Virus record (IMG/VR): IMGVR_UViG_3300022745_000020
Location: 83,903 to 147,902 of that record
Source of the DNA: a virus
Reading direction: 5' to 3' (one strand)
DNA: 64,000 bases
In this document: positions 52,173-59,567 of the stretch, piece after piece
How the letters are laid out: each line of letters starts with the position of its first letter
How positions within the stretch are numbered: the stretch's first letter is position 1
Translations under genes and position numbers: made by a program
Notes under the pieces: generated by a model
What the model was told of the DNA's origin: nothing
What the model saw: the letters and a program-made list of their open reading frames with translations, nothing else
Database searches by the model: none

Positions 52173-52521
52173 GTACATTGAGTGGTGCGACAGGCTGCTC
52201 GATGCCCGCATCGACTTGGTCGATATTGAATCCATCCTGTACCACAGTTTGAACAGTGTGCTCAAGGGGGTGGATATCTCTCTGATCGTAGCGCACTGCT
52301 TAGACGCTTGCCCACGACTGAGGGACCTGGAGGAATTGAGCTTAGAGGAGAAGGTCATTCCACCGTCCGTGGAGTTGGATAATTTTATACGTAACATGAC
52401 TCATCGGCTGAACAAATTTATCGGCCGATATGTCATCGTAGGGACCACAGCCAATGAAAACAATTTCACCATCTCTTTGCAGGTCTCGATCATATCTACT
52501 GAGCTTGGACTGCTACGATGA
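52120..52521 (+). CDS. Hypothetical small protein, cassette paralogue 4 (133 aa)
   Basis: ATG at 52120 with CAGGAGAACACCG upstream, inside the end of the previous gene. Starts MHLPLHRVDLTLAYSHGEYI. C-terminal RLNKFIGRYVIVGTTANENN then FTISLQVSII matches the helix-then-strand plan of the family. The overlap with both neighbours shows coupled translation. Function unknown. Confidence 0.65.
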   Translation: MHLPLHRVDLTLAYSHGEYIEWCDRLLDARIDLVDIESILYHSLNSVLKGVDISLIVAHCLDACPRLRDLEELSLEEKVIPPSVELDNFIRNMTHRLNKFIGRYVIVGTTANENNFTISLQVSIISTELGLLR

Positions 52522-52840
52522 TCAGACTCAGTCTATCTTACTGGAGTATGCATTCGATGCTCTGAGTCAGGAGAGTTTCTCCAAGTACTTGGAGCTGCTG
52601 AGAAAGCACCGCAGTGATGCGCATGCTCTACAAGTCAGTCTGATGGCATATATCCTAGAGCAGATGCCTTGTTGTGATCGCTGGCAAGCCATCGATGTCT
52701 TCACTCTGGTGTATCGACTGACTTGTAAATTGGCCTCACTCATCGAGTGTGGAGGTCATACTCGCCTAGCCTGCGCTCATATCAACTACCTGGGCGTGAT
52801 GACCATAGAAGCGGATTTCGATGTCAGTATCGATGACTGA
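52454..52840 (+). CDS. Hypothetical small protein, cassette paralogue 5 (128 aa)
   Basis: ATG at 52454 lies 68 bases inside the previous gene. No clear ribosome-binding site, but no other plausible start lies closer. Starts MKTISPSLCRSRSYLLSLDC. The last part (RLTCKLASLIECGGHTRLAC, then HINYLGVMTIEADFDVSI) again shows helix then strand. Last of the five paralogues. Unknown. Confidence 0.58.
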   Translation: MKTISPSLCRSRSYLLSLDCYDDQTQSILLEYAFDALSQESFSKYLELLRKHRSDAHALQVSLMAYILEQMPCCDRWQAIDVFTLVYRLTCKLASLIECGGHTRLACAHINYLGVMTIEADFDVSIDD

Positions 52841-52890
52841 CATCACACAGAGCACATGTGCTGTAGAGAGTCTAAACCAAAGGTGACATC

Positions 52891-53277
52891 ATGAGTCTGG
52901 CCATCAATTCTGAATACACATTCACCATGAGATCGCCTGCGATCTTGGGTGCATCGTACGACGCCACACTGCTGGCAGTCCTGGGCTGGGATACCGCTCG
53001 CGCACTGCAAAGTGATCTGGCATTTACCCATCAGGCTGTATTGCCCGATCTGCCAGCAGGCACTGCAATGAACGTGGCTGATCTGGAATTTTATCGCATC
53101 AAGACTGCGGTAGATACCCGAGTCATCTGTAAGGAGTGGCTTGCACGAGAGCCTGAGTTGATCGAGCGAAAGACCATCTCCATCATGATCCCCAATGCCT
53201 CTGCGGGATCTATCCCTTTGCTCCGAGAGCTACTCACTGCCAACGGCTTTGGTACGGTATATATCACCTCAGTGTGA
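52891..53277 (+). CDS. Hypothetical protein (128 aa)
   Basis: Starts MSLAINSEYTFTMRSPAILG, 50 bases after the previous stop, with AAAGGTGACATC upstream. It does not share the cassette motif as clearly. Alpha/beta look, with a C-terminal GSIPLLRELLTANGFGTVYI. Ends at the strong palindromic terminator. No known family. Confidence 0.7.
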   Translation: MSLAINSEYTFTMRSPAILGASYDATLLAVLGWDTARALQSDLAFTHQAVLPDLPAGTAMNVADLEFYRIKTAVDTRVICKEWLAREPELIERKTISIMIPNASAGSIPLLRELLTANGFGTVYITSV

Positions 53278-53299
53278 TAACAGAAAAAATGTTTACACT

Positions 53300-53360
53300 C
53301 TCTACAGTGCTGAGTATATACTCAGCACTGTAGAGCTGTGTCTTTATTTATTTTTTATTA
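53300..53360 (+). terminator. Palindromic Rho-independent terminator
   Basis: A perfect 36-base palindrome from 53300 to 53335 (arms CTCTACAGTGCTGAGTAT and its complement), followed by a T-rich stretch (CTTTATTTATTTTTTATT). It closes the small-gene cassette. Confidence 0.88.
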
Positions 53361-53371
53361 CTTAATAGTAT

Positions 53372-53493
53372 GGCCAAACATTCGGGCAAGGGTGGTTGGT
53401 TGCTGAAGGCCCTTAGGGGATGGTCGGCGTTTTCATGCTTTTCTTCCTTTCGCTATTAATACCACGGGGACTTCGGTCCTCGTGGTCTTTTTT
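53372..53493 (+). ncRNA. Candidate small non-coding RNA
   Basis: A segment of about 120 bases lies between two terminators and before the DNA polymerase gene. It ends in a classical terminator (ACCACGGGGAC, loop TTCG, GTCCTCGTGGT, TTTTTT at 53461-53493). Internal AAGGGT (about 53389) can pair with GCCCTT (about 53409). A 29-codon frame from ATG at 53372 has no ribosome-binding site. An AT-rich region with TTACTTAATAGTATGG at its start could be its promoter. No known RNA family recognised. Confidence 0.5.
53461..53493 (+). terminator. Rho-independent terminator with UUCG loop
   Basis: 11-base stem (one G-T pair), stable TTCG tetraloop and six T. It ends the candidate small RNA rather than a protein gene. 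Confidence 0.9.
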
Positions 53494-53570
53494 ATGCTCT
53501 CTATCTTTAAAAATAGAGTCGATCCATGAGGTGTTTCGATATAAGCGATGTGTGTGAAGGAAGATTAAAC

Positions 53571-55721
53571 ATGACAAAATTCGTAGATCCATTCGTGCTG
53601 CCTGTGGATCAGTATCGCAGGTGCATCAACCCGCTGGGTGACTACAAGGCAGATGCGGTGAGGTACCTGATGCTCATCAGCGGGGATGATGAGGCCTCTT
53701 GCACTCAGGCTGTGGAGCGCATGCTCGCTAAGGGTGGTGAGTTTGAGTTCAAAGATCCGAAGGTGGAGTACTTTGAGCGCGGTGAGAGTAGGGATCGTGA
53801 GCGCAAGGTGTCGAGCGCACTGAGGTACATCGGTGAGTCGATTAAAAGCGAAGACATCATCGCCCCTACGTTTACTACCTACATGCCTGCTAAGAGAAAG
53901 CGCTCTATCTTATCCATCGACGTGGATGAGAAGATCCGACTGCGCAGTGTGGCTAAGAAGGCTATGTTCAAAGCCCGTGCTCAGGGCGATACCTTCCATG
54001 CGAACTTCTACAAGAACGAACAAACGCAGCGCAAGCGCAGTAACAACTCACTGAGCGGGGCTGCTAACTCCACAGGTACTCCTTTAGCGAATAAGACGTC
54101 TCACAGCTCACTGACGAGCACGTGCCGCATCACCAGCGGCTACGGCAATGCTAACAACGAGAAGCTCCTCAGTGGCAATCGCCACTACTATCGCCACGAT
54201 CTGGTGATCAATAACATCATCTCGATCATCGGGCACACTGACTACGTGGCATTGAGTGCTGTGGTGGATAAGTACGCTCTACGCGTCCCTACTGTGGATG
54301 AAGTGATGAGCTGTATCACCTACTCTACAGATCTGTACTGGAAGTCGAGTCTGTGGTTAGAGCAAATCCGCACACTGGTGCAGAAGTTAAATGGACTGCA
54401 GCGTGCTGCATTTGTCTACACGGGTGATCTACACCAGGTGAGGATACTCAATCCGGATTTCATGAAGGTGTTTCTCGCTCAGCTGTGTAAGCGCTGTGAT
54501 TGCGATGATCTACCGGGTGCTCTCGATATCATCAAGTCCGCTATGGATAGTCACATCAACTTGGCTCATCAAATCTGCTCTGACTGCGTCAAGGGGCGTG
54601 GTAAGGAGTATGACAAGATGAGTCATACAGAGCTATCCACCATCGCAGCCACACTGAACAACATCGCTCAGGTGGTGATGAAGTACGCTGACTTTATCAA
54701 AGTCATCATGGTGAGTCCAAACATGCCCACCAATGTGGGGCAGTTTCCTCACTCCACTCGCAGGTCTGCAGTCACTTCCGATACCGACTCGACGATCTTT
54801 ACGGTGCAAGACTGGATCTCTTGGTATACAGGGGGTGAGTACTTTACGCCTGAGGGGATTGCTATCCAAGCAGGCATGACATTTCTGGCCAGCAGCGCAA
54901 TCACCCACTTGCTGGCGATGATGAGTGCGAACATCGGAGTGGAAAGAGATAAGCTCTTTCGTATTCAGATGAAGAGTGAATTCCGATTTGATGTGTTTGT
55001 GCCCACAGGGGTGGCGAAAACATACTTTGCATCGATTGCCTGTCAAGAAGGCGCTGTGTTCGAGCACAATGAACTCGAGATCAAGGGGGTGATGCTCAAA
55101 AACAGCAACAACCCAGCCGATATCAATGAGCAAACCAGTGACATGATCGAGCGCATCATGGAGACAGTCCGAGCGGGTAAGAAGATCCGTCTGCTGGACT
55201 ATATCCGCGAGGTCGCCGCTGTCGAGCAGCGCATCATGGCCTCAGTGCTCAAGGGTGAGACTCACTATCTGAAGTCGCTGAACATCAATTCAGATGAAGC
55301 TTATAGTGCCGATCCTGAGGATTCGCCGTTCCAAAACCATTTGTTCTGGGAACAGACATTCCAGGGCAGCTATGGGGTGATCAAACCGCCTCCATATAAG
55401 ACTTCGAAGATCTCACTGACACTGAAGAACGCGCAGTCGATCAAGAAGTGGCTCGATGAGATGGAGGACAAAGCTCTGGCTGAGAGACTGCGAGCATACC
55501 TCCTCAAGAAGAACAAGACATCATACTTGACCTTCTATGCTCCTGAGGAAGTGTTAGATAAGGCAGGAGTGCCCAAGGAAATTGCCTGTGTGGTCGATGT
55601 CAGAAAGATCGCCTCTCAGTTGTGCAAATCCTTCTATCTGATCCTAGAGACTCTGGGGGTGTATATCCACCAGAAGGATCTCAGGCGTCTGGCCAGTGAC
55701 TTGTTACAAGAATCCACTTGA
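53571..55721 (+). CDS. Split family B DNA polymerase, C-terminal part (716 aa)
   Basis: The ATG at 53571 (MTKFVDPFVLPVDQYRRCIN) follows AAGGAAG; an ATG at 53526 has no site. Motif B is visible at 155-164 (KRSNNSLSGA, matching K-x3-N-S-x-Y-G although the Tyr is Ser here). Motif C is SDTDST (D404, D406). The thumb-proximal K-x-Y block reads VAKTYFAS (about 483), with ELEIKGVMLKNSNNP after it. Neither the 3'-5' exonuclease motifs nor motif A (D-x2-S-L-Y-P) is in this chain, so they must be on another gene. It copies phage DNA together with that partner. Confidence 0.82.
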   Translation: MTKFVDPFVLPVDQYRRCINPLGDYKADAVRYLMLISGDDEASCTQAVERMLAKGGEFEFKDPKVEYFERGESRDRERKVSSALRYIGESIKSEDIIAPTFTTYMPAKRKRSILSIDVDEKIRLRSVAKKAMFKARAQGDTFHANFYKNEQTQRKRSNNSLSGAANSTGTPLANKTSHSSLTSTCRITSGYGNANNEKLLSGNRHYYRHDLVINNIISIIGHTDYVALSAVVDKYALRVPTVDEVMSCITYSTDLYWKSSLWLEQIRTLVQKLNGLQRAAFVYTGDLHQVRILNPDFMKVFLAQLCKRCDCDDLPGALDIIKSAMDSHINLAHQICSDCVKGRGKEYDKMSHTELSTIAATLNNIAQVVMKYADFIKVIMVSPNMPTNVGQFPHSTRRSAVTSDTDSTIFTVQDWISWYTGGEYFTPEGIAIQAGMTFLASSAITHLLAMMSANIGVERDKLFRIQMKSEFRFDVFVPTGVAKTYFASIACQEGAVFEHNELEIKGVMLKNSNNPADINEQTSDMIERIMETVRAGKKIRLLDYIREVAAVEQRIMASVLKGETHYLKSLNINSDEAYSADPEDSPFQNHLFWEQTFQGSYGVIKPPPYKTSKISLTLKNAQSIKKWLDEMEDKALAERLRAYLLKKNKTSYLTFYAPEEVLDKAGVPKEIACVVDVRKIASQLCKSFYLILETLGVYIHQKDLRRLASDLLQEST

Positions 55722-55732
55722 TGCATCATAGC

Positions 55733-55783
55733 ACTCATCCACCTCCCTGTCATAGGGGAGGTGGATGAGTGTATGTTCTTTTA
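55733..55783. terminator. Bidirectional terminator hairpin
   Basis: 15-base stem ACTCATCCACCTCCC / GGGAGGTGGATGAGT with an eight-base loop between convergent genes, followed by GTATGTTCTTTTAGTTTT on the plus strand. Confidence 0.82.
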
Positions 55784-55786
55784 GTT

Positions 55787-56881
55787 TTACTCTGTCAACA
55801 TAGCCAGTAGATCGGCGATCTTTAGCTGAGTGGAGATGAGTTGATCTCCATAGAGTTTACTCTCTAGAGTAGCAGGTACATGATACTGAGTCAGACTGCG
55901 TTTAAAGTCCGCGAGGTTCATTTTGTTGGTGGAGATCTTTACATCCTCAGGGCGCAGCTCGGTGAGCTTATAGAATTGATCTAGACGCGAGAGTACGAGT
56001 GACCACATCACCTGCTGGGTGTAGAGCATCTCAGGTAAGATCAATGCGTGATGCATCGTGGGTGAGTATAGGCTGGGGATGTTGCTCAGCAGGTGATGGT
56101 ATTCCCCATTGACCTTGGAGAGGTTATACAGGATGCGACTGAGCACTCGATCGAGTTGGGCTTCACAGTCCACCAGAGCCATCGGGGGCGGGTTCAGTAT
56201 CTCATAGTGGGAGATAGATCCATCGGACTTATCAAACAGGCGATTGAGCAGGGCGATCTCCATGTGACTGGGGATCATGTTTGGTAAGACGTACCTAGAT
56301 AGAAAGATCTGCTTACCCGTAGCGTCTTGATTGTGATCGACTGTGAGCATCTGCAAGTAGCAGTGATACTGAATCGCCAGTTTCAGCAAATCGACTGCGA
56401 TGACTGCCATACCCGACTGACTGGAGTGGTCTCTGCCATCGAGGATGGGGATAGAGATGTCGGATTTAGGATGAGTCAGCACAGTGGTGCTGTCGAGGTC
56501 TTGCCAGTGCTCGGCTGCATCGAGTTCATCGAAGCTGCCGATGTAGCCGATATACAGCTCAGTGATGTGGTGATCGTAGAAGTGAGCTGCGCTGGTGTGC
56601 CCAAAACTCACCGAGGTGCTCCACCCGAGTTGAGCAGCATACCTCAGTAGGGTAGGTTTGATGTTAGTGATGTACGCTTGCAGCGGGGCTTGTGCATCCA
56701 GATTCAGCTCACTGAGTAGTCTGATAAACGGATGAGTGGCTTTGACTGGCTTGACCTGATGACGTTGCCAGGCTTGTACCGTGCGTACGTTGTGCTGGAT
56801 GTTTCCACTGACTAAATCCCAGAGACTGGGCTTGAGGATGGCTACAGCCACAGGGCTGACGCTTTCGAACAGATTGATCAT
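55787..56881 (-). CDS. Hypothetical protein, probable virion component (364 aa)
   Basis: ATG at 56881; upstream minus-strand sequence has AAGG 12 bases away and no stronger site. Starts MINLFESVSPVAVAILKPSL. Mostly helical with His-rich stretches (FGHTSAAHFYDHHITELYIG) and a helical C-terminus (LKIADLLAMLTE). No catalytic motif. It lies between the DNA polymerase and the early region, in reverse orientation. A virion role is a guess from length and composition. Confidence 0.68.
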   Translation of the reverse strand: MINLFESVSPVAVAILKPSLWDLVSGNIQHNVRTVQAWQRHQVKPVKATHPFIRLLSELNLDAQAPLQAYITNIKPTLLRYAAQLGWSTSVSFGHTSAAHFYDHHITELYIGYIGSFDELDAAEHWQDLDSTTVLTHPKSDISIPILDGRDHSSQSGMAVIAVDLLKLAIQYHCYLQMLTVDHNQDATGKQIFLSRYVLPNMIPSHMEIALLNRLFDKSDGSISHYEILNPPPMALVDCEAQLDRVLSRILYNLSKVNGEYHHLLSNIPSLYSPTMHHALILPEMLYTQQVMWSLVLSRLDQFYKLTELRPEDVKISTNKMNLADFKRSLTQYHVPATLESKLYGDQLISTQLKIADLLAMLTE

Positions 56882-57129
56882 GACTGTTTAAACCTTGTAT
56901 GCTCTTGGGGCCTTGCTACTCAATTCATGTCACAGTGGTAGTATGTATATATCTTATGTAGACGAGGTGTCACAGCCGAGTATGCCGTCAGGGCCTATAT
57001 GGGCTTCTGACGTAAACACCACATACGTCAGGTAGTTATGTCGGGTGTATTGCAGAAATGTACACTCCTATATCATCTACTTGGACACCTACATGTGTAG
57101 AGTGATTCAGTCAATCAACAGGAGAGTAG
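56882..57129 (+). other. Intergenic region with early promoter (248 bases)
   Basis: Gap between the divergent minus-strand gene at 55787-56881 and the small plus-strand gene at 57130. It contains the promoter at 57049-57084 and a short inverted segment around TGACGT/ACGTCA (57008-57030). No further gene is evident. Confidence 0.5.
57049..57084 (+). promoter_or_regulatory. Early-type phage promoter
   Basis: Core TATATCATC at 57069-57077 with upstream TATTGCAGAAATGTACAC and downstream TACTTGG. Almost the same as the copy at 34704. The start codon at 57130 is 61 bases downstream. Confidence 0.82.
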
Positions 57130-57402
57130 ATGATGGGAATTCAAGCCTACATCACCATCGAAGACATGGTGAAAGCCGGATGTACAGTCACGACCACACA
57201 CCAGATCCATGAGGCTGGTATGGAGGATGAATGGGTGGATATCAATCATGAAGTCACCTTTCCCAATGGGGAGGTGCGCAGCTTTCACGGACTGATTCAT
57301 GACAAGTACACTTGCTGGATCGATGCGAACCACTGGGGTGAAAATCGACGCACGCACCTGAGTCTGCTCGATCAATACGGAATCAGCTATCGCGAGTGGT
57401 GA
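57130..57402 (+). CDS. Small early protein (90 aa)
   Basis: ATG at 57130 or 57133, both after AACAGGAGAGTAG. Starts MMGIQAYITIEDMVKAGCTV. Beta-rich and acidic (DINHEVTFPNGEVRSFHGLI), ending in a basic/aromatic stretch (RTHLSLLDQYGISYREW). It sits alone behind the early promoter, just ahead of the chimallin promoter. No family recognised. Confidence 0.72.
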   Translation: MMGIQAYITIEDMVKAGCTVTTTHQIHEAGMEDEWVDINHEVTFPNGEVRSFHGLIHDKYTCWIDANHWGENRRTHLSLLDQYGISYREW

Positions 57403-57496
57403 ACACCTCTGAACTGGACAAACCATGCTCTTGTACCATTACTCCAAAGAACAGTATGACCACCTTCTCACCCCTCACCCATAGGAGATGACGTAA

Positions 57497-57530
57497 TCTA
57501 AAAAATTACAGTCCCATATCATCATAGTGA
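57497..57530 (+). promoter_or_regulatory. Early-type promoter of probable chimallin gene
   Basis: AAAAAATTACAGTCC followed by CATATCATCATAG; core CATATCATC at 57515-57523. The start codon of the major early gene is 132 bases downstream, so its leader is the longest of the set. Confidence 0.75.
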
Positions 57531-57646
57531 GCAAGATCACAACTGTCCTTTAAACGGGATGGTCGAGCTTACTTGCTCTGACGTCAGAAAAAGTGTTTCC
57601 TCTAAGTGTTTGTTTTTCCCCTGTTCTACAGCGAAAGGTCATGACC

Positions 57647-59332
57647 ATGAATACCCCTTCGAACACCGCTCGTTCGTTCTCCACGACTCTGCCGGGCGCC
57701 ATCCTCAGCCTGGGTACTGTCTCGGGTTCCACCCAAGTCGCAGTCGATGCCATCACCAAGTGCATCAATGCCATCAAGCCCCAGATCCCGATGATGGATC
57801 TGGCTGTGGTCGGGCTCGACCGCGCTCAGACTCAACTATACTTCAGCAGCGTGGCCATCGTCGACAAGATCTCGCGCGCCGCGGTGGTCATCTTGCTGGC
57901 GGCTTCGAACAACCCGCTGCCCTGGGTCAACGAGACGGTGCCCAATGGCGTCATCTCCGTGCCGGTGACTCCGGCGGACTCCATCGATAGCCAGTTCTCC
58001 ATCACCGTCAGTCAGACCCTGGGCAACATGTTCGGTAAGGGTGAGGCTCTCACTCTGAACTACCTGGTGGCTCCGCGGGTGCTGCAAATCACCGAGGAGA
58101 CGATGGCTGCATACGTGGTGCAAGCCGCCACCATCATCTATCGCTGCGCCAACCAAGTCGAAGATCTGGATCTGTCGCGCTATGGTGCAGCATCCTTCCT
58201 GGCTGTGAACGCCAGCACCGCAGTGCGTGAAGAGATCGGACTGGATGGCCTGCCGCGCTTTTTCACCCACACCATCACGGTCTCGGGTGGGCAGCAAGCC
58301 GCCGGTGGCAAGAACCGCATCAACGACACCGCTCAGCGCACCATCGTCGAGGTCAACGCCTTTGTCGATGCAGCTTGGGCACCGGGCCCTCGCGGTGGTG
58401 TGCAAGGTGCGCCGATTGCCCACTATATCCCTCGCGCTATCTTGCGCCAAGGTCGCAACAACGCAGGCAACTCGATCGAGTCGCATCTGCTGGGACTGGC
58501 CGCAGCCACTTGCCTGGGTAACCAACAAGCTTGGGCTGCTCAGTATCTGGGACGTCACCCCCTGCTCAACGTCGGCGCGCTGCTGAGCGATCCGTCTATC
58601 GCGGGTAAGACCCTGGATACGACGGCGGCAGACGTCACCATCGAAGACATGTACAAGCTCATCGGTGAGCTGTTCCAGCCGACGATGGTGTACTCGATGG
58701 CGATCCCGCGCTACTCCATCACGGCCATCGGGCAAGAGGTCTTCGTTGCTGCATCTCGCGGTAACGCTGATGCGAATGCGGAAATCATCGCCTCAGCCAA
58801 CCGTCTGACGGGAGGCCACTTCGGTACATTCTTCCGTGGCACTCGCACGGTGGTGGTCAATGGCAGTCCTGATAACGGCAATGACGATGTCATGGCCGTG
58901 GGCACGTGGCTCGACAACGAGCAGCGCCTGAACAGCACTGGCAAGATCGACAACGTGGTGGGCTTCATGTGCCGAGCTGGTGATCAAGGCGCAGGTGCTT
59001 TGAGCGCCTACACCGAGACCAAGATGACCTCCAGTGGTCCGGCTCGCGTACGTCTGGCCAAGACGCAAGCGCTGCTTCATCAACTCACGGGCGGCTACCC
59101 CATCGAGATCCATGACGTCGAGCGTCTGGTGACCTTCACTCGTGAGTTCATCGACGCGCTGAGCCAAGCTGTGCAGGCTTGCACCATCAAGCTCAACGTC
59201 AATATCACCAACCCGATGACCAATGTCCAGATGCGTCCGTCGTTCACTCAGGCATTTGACCTGTCGGTCGTGGGCGTGAGTGGTGGTATGCAGCAGCGCG
59301 CTGCGAGCTACCAGGGCGGCGTGAGCTGGTAA
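57647..59332 (+). CDS. Probable chimallin, phage nuclear shell protein (561 aa)
   Basis: A highly expressed early protein: an early promoter, strong GC-biased codons and its own double-hairpin terminator. It begins MNTPSNTARSFSTTLPGAIL (ATG 57647, eight bases after AAAGG; an ATG at 57641 is close). The N-terminal 160 residues are an alpha/beta domain (LAVVGLDRAQTQLYFSSVAI), followed by a second domain with many beta strands (SMAIPRYSITAIGQEVFVAA). Chimallins are about 600 residues, and the next gene is a non-virion RNA polymerase subunit, as phiKZ gp54 precedes gp55. No catalytic motif. The alternative, a major capsid protein, is less likely because that would be late and would carry a cleaved propeptide. 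Confidence 0.68.
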   Translation: MNTPSNTARSFSTTLPGAILSLGTVSGSTQVAVDAITKCINAIKPQIPMMDLAVVGLDRAQTQLYFSSVAIVDKISRAAVVILLAASNNPLPWVNETVPNGVISVPVTPADSIDSQFSITVSQTLGNMFGKGEALTLNYLVAPRVLQITEETMAAYVVQAATIIYRCANQVEDLDLSRYGAASFLAVNASTAVREEIGLDGLPRFFTHTITVSGGQQAAGGKNRINDTAQRTIVEVNAFVDAAWAPGPRGGVQGAPIAHYIPRAILRQGRNNAGNSIESHLLGLAAATCLGNQQAWAAQYLGRHPLLNVGALLSDPSIAGKTLDTTAADVTIEDMYKLIGELFQPTMVYSMAIPRYSITAIGQEVFVAASRGNADANAEIIASANRLTGGHFGTFFRGTRTVVVNGSPDNGNDDVMAVGTWLDNEQRLNSTGKIDNVVGFMCRAGDQGAGALSAYTETKMTSSGPARVRLAKTQALLHQLTGGYPIEIHDVERLVTFTREFIDALSQAVQACTIKLNVNITNPMTNVQMRPSFTQAFDLSVVGVSGGMQQRAASYQGGVSW

Positions 59333-59352
59333 GGTGATTTGAAAAGGGACGC

Positions 59353-59376
59353 AGTCACATCTTCACGGATGTGACT
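59353..59376 (+). terminator. First stem-loop after chimallin
   Basis: Perfect nine-base stem AGTCACATC / GATGTGACT with a six-base loop, 20 bases after the stop. Confidence 0.55.
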
Positions 59377-59387
59377 AGTCATAGCAC

Positions 59388-59438
59388 AGTGAGTGTATGA
59401 GGGGATGACCCTCATACACTCACTATTCTTTTTTTTTT
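59388..59438 (+). terminator. Strong Rho-independent terminator after chimallin
   Basis: Stem AGTGAGTGTATGAGGG / CCCTCATACACTCACT, five-base loop, then a T run at 59428-59438. Confidence 0.9.
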
Positions 59439-59491
59439 GTCACGTTTGAAAAAATAGAGTCTAGCTCAATAAGATACAATGGGTGTGGTCA

Positions 59492-59526
59492 CTGCAGAAA
59501 GTTTCAAACATATATTATCTATTTGC
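59492..59526 (+). promoter_or_regulatory. Early-type promoter of non-virion RNA polymerase gene
   Basis: Core TATATTATC at 59511-59519 with upstream ACTGCAGAAAGTTTC. Fifty-seven bases before the ATG at 59568. Supports early expression of the second RNA polymerase. Confidence 0.78.
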
Positions 59527-59567
59527 AGTGCTGTGTAAGTGTCATCAACAAAAGGAGTACCCTTACT

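Noticed and set aside
53372-53461. A 29-codon protein gene
   Set aside because: No ribosome-binding site and an odd composition; the small-RNA reading fits the flanking terminators better.
57836-58735. A 299-codon minus-strand frame inside the probable chimallin gene
   Set aside because: Shadow of a GC-rich gene; no ribosome-binding site and an unnatural His/Arg/Asp composition.
57647-59332. Reading this gene as the major capsid protein
   Set aside because: Early-type promoter, missing propeptide-like N-terminus and place beside the second RNA polymerase favour chimallin, although it is not excluded.
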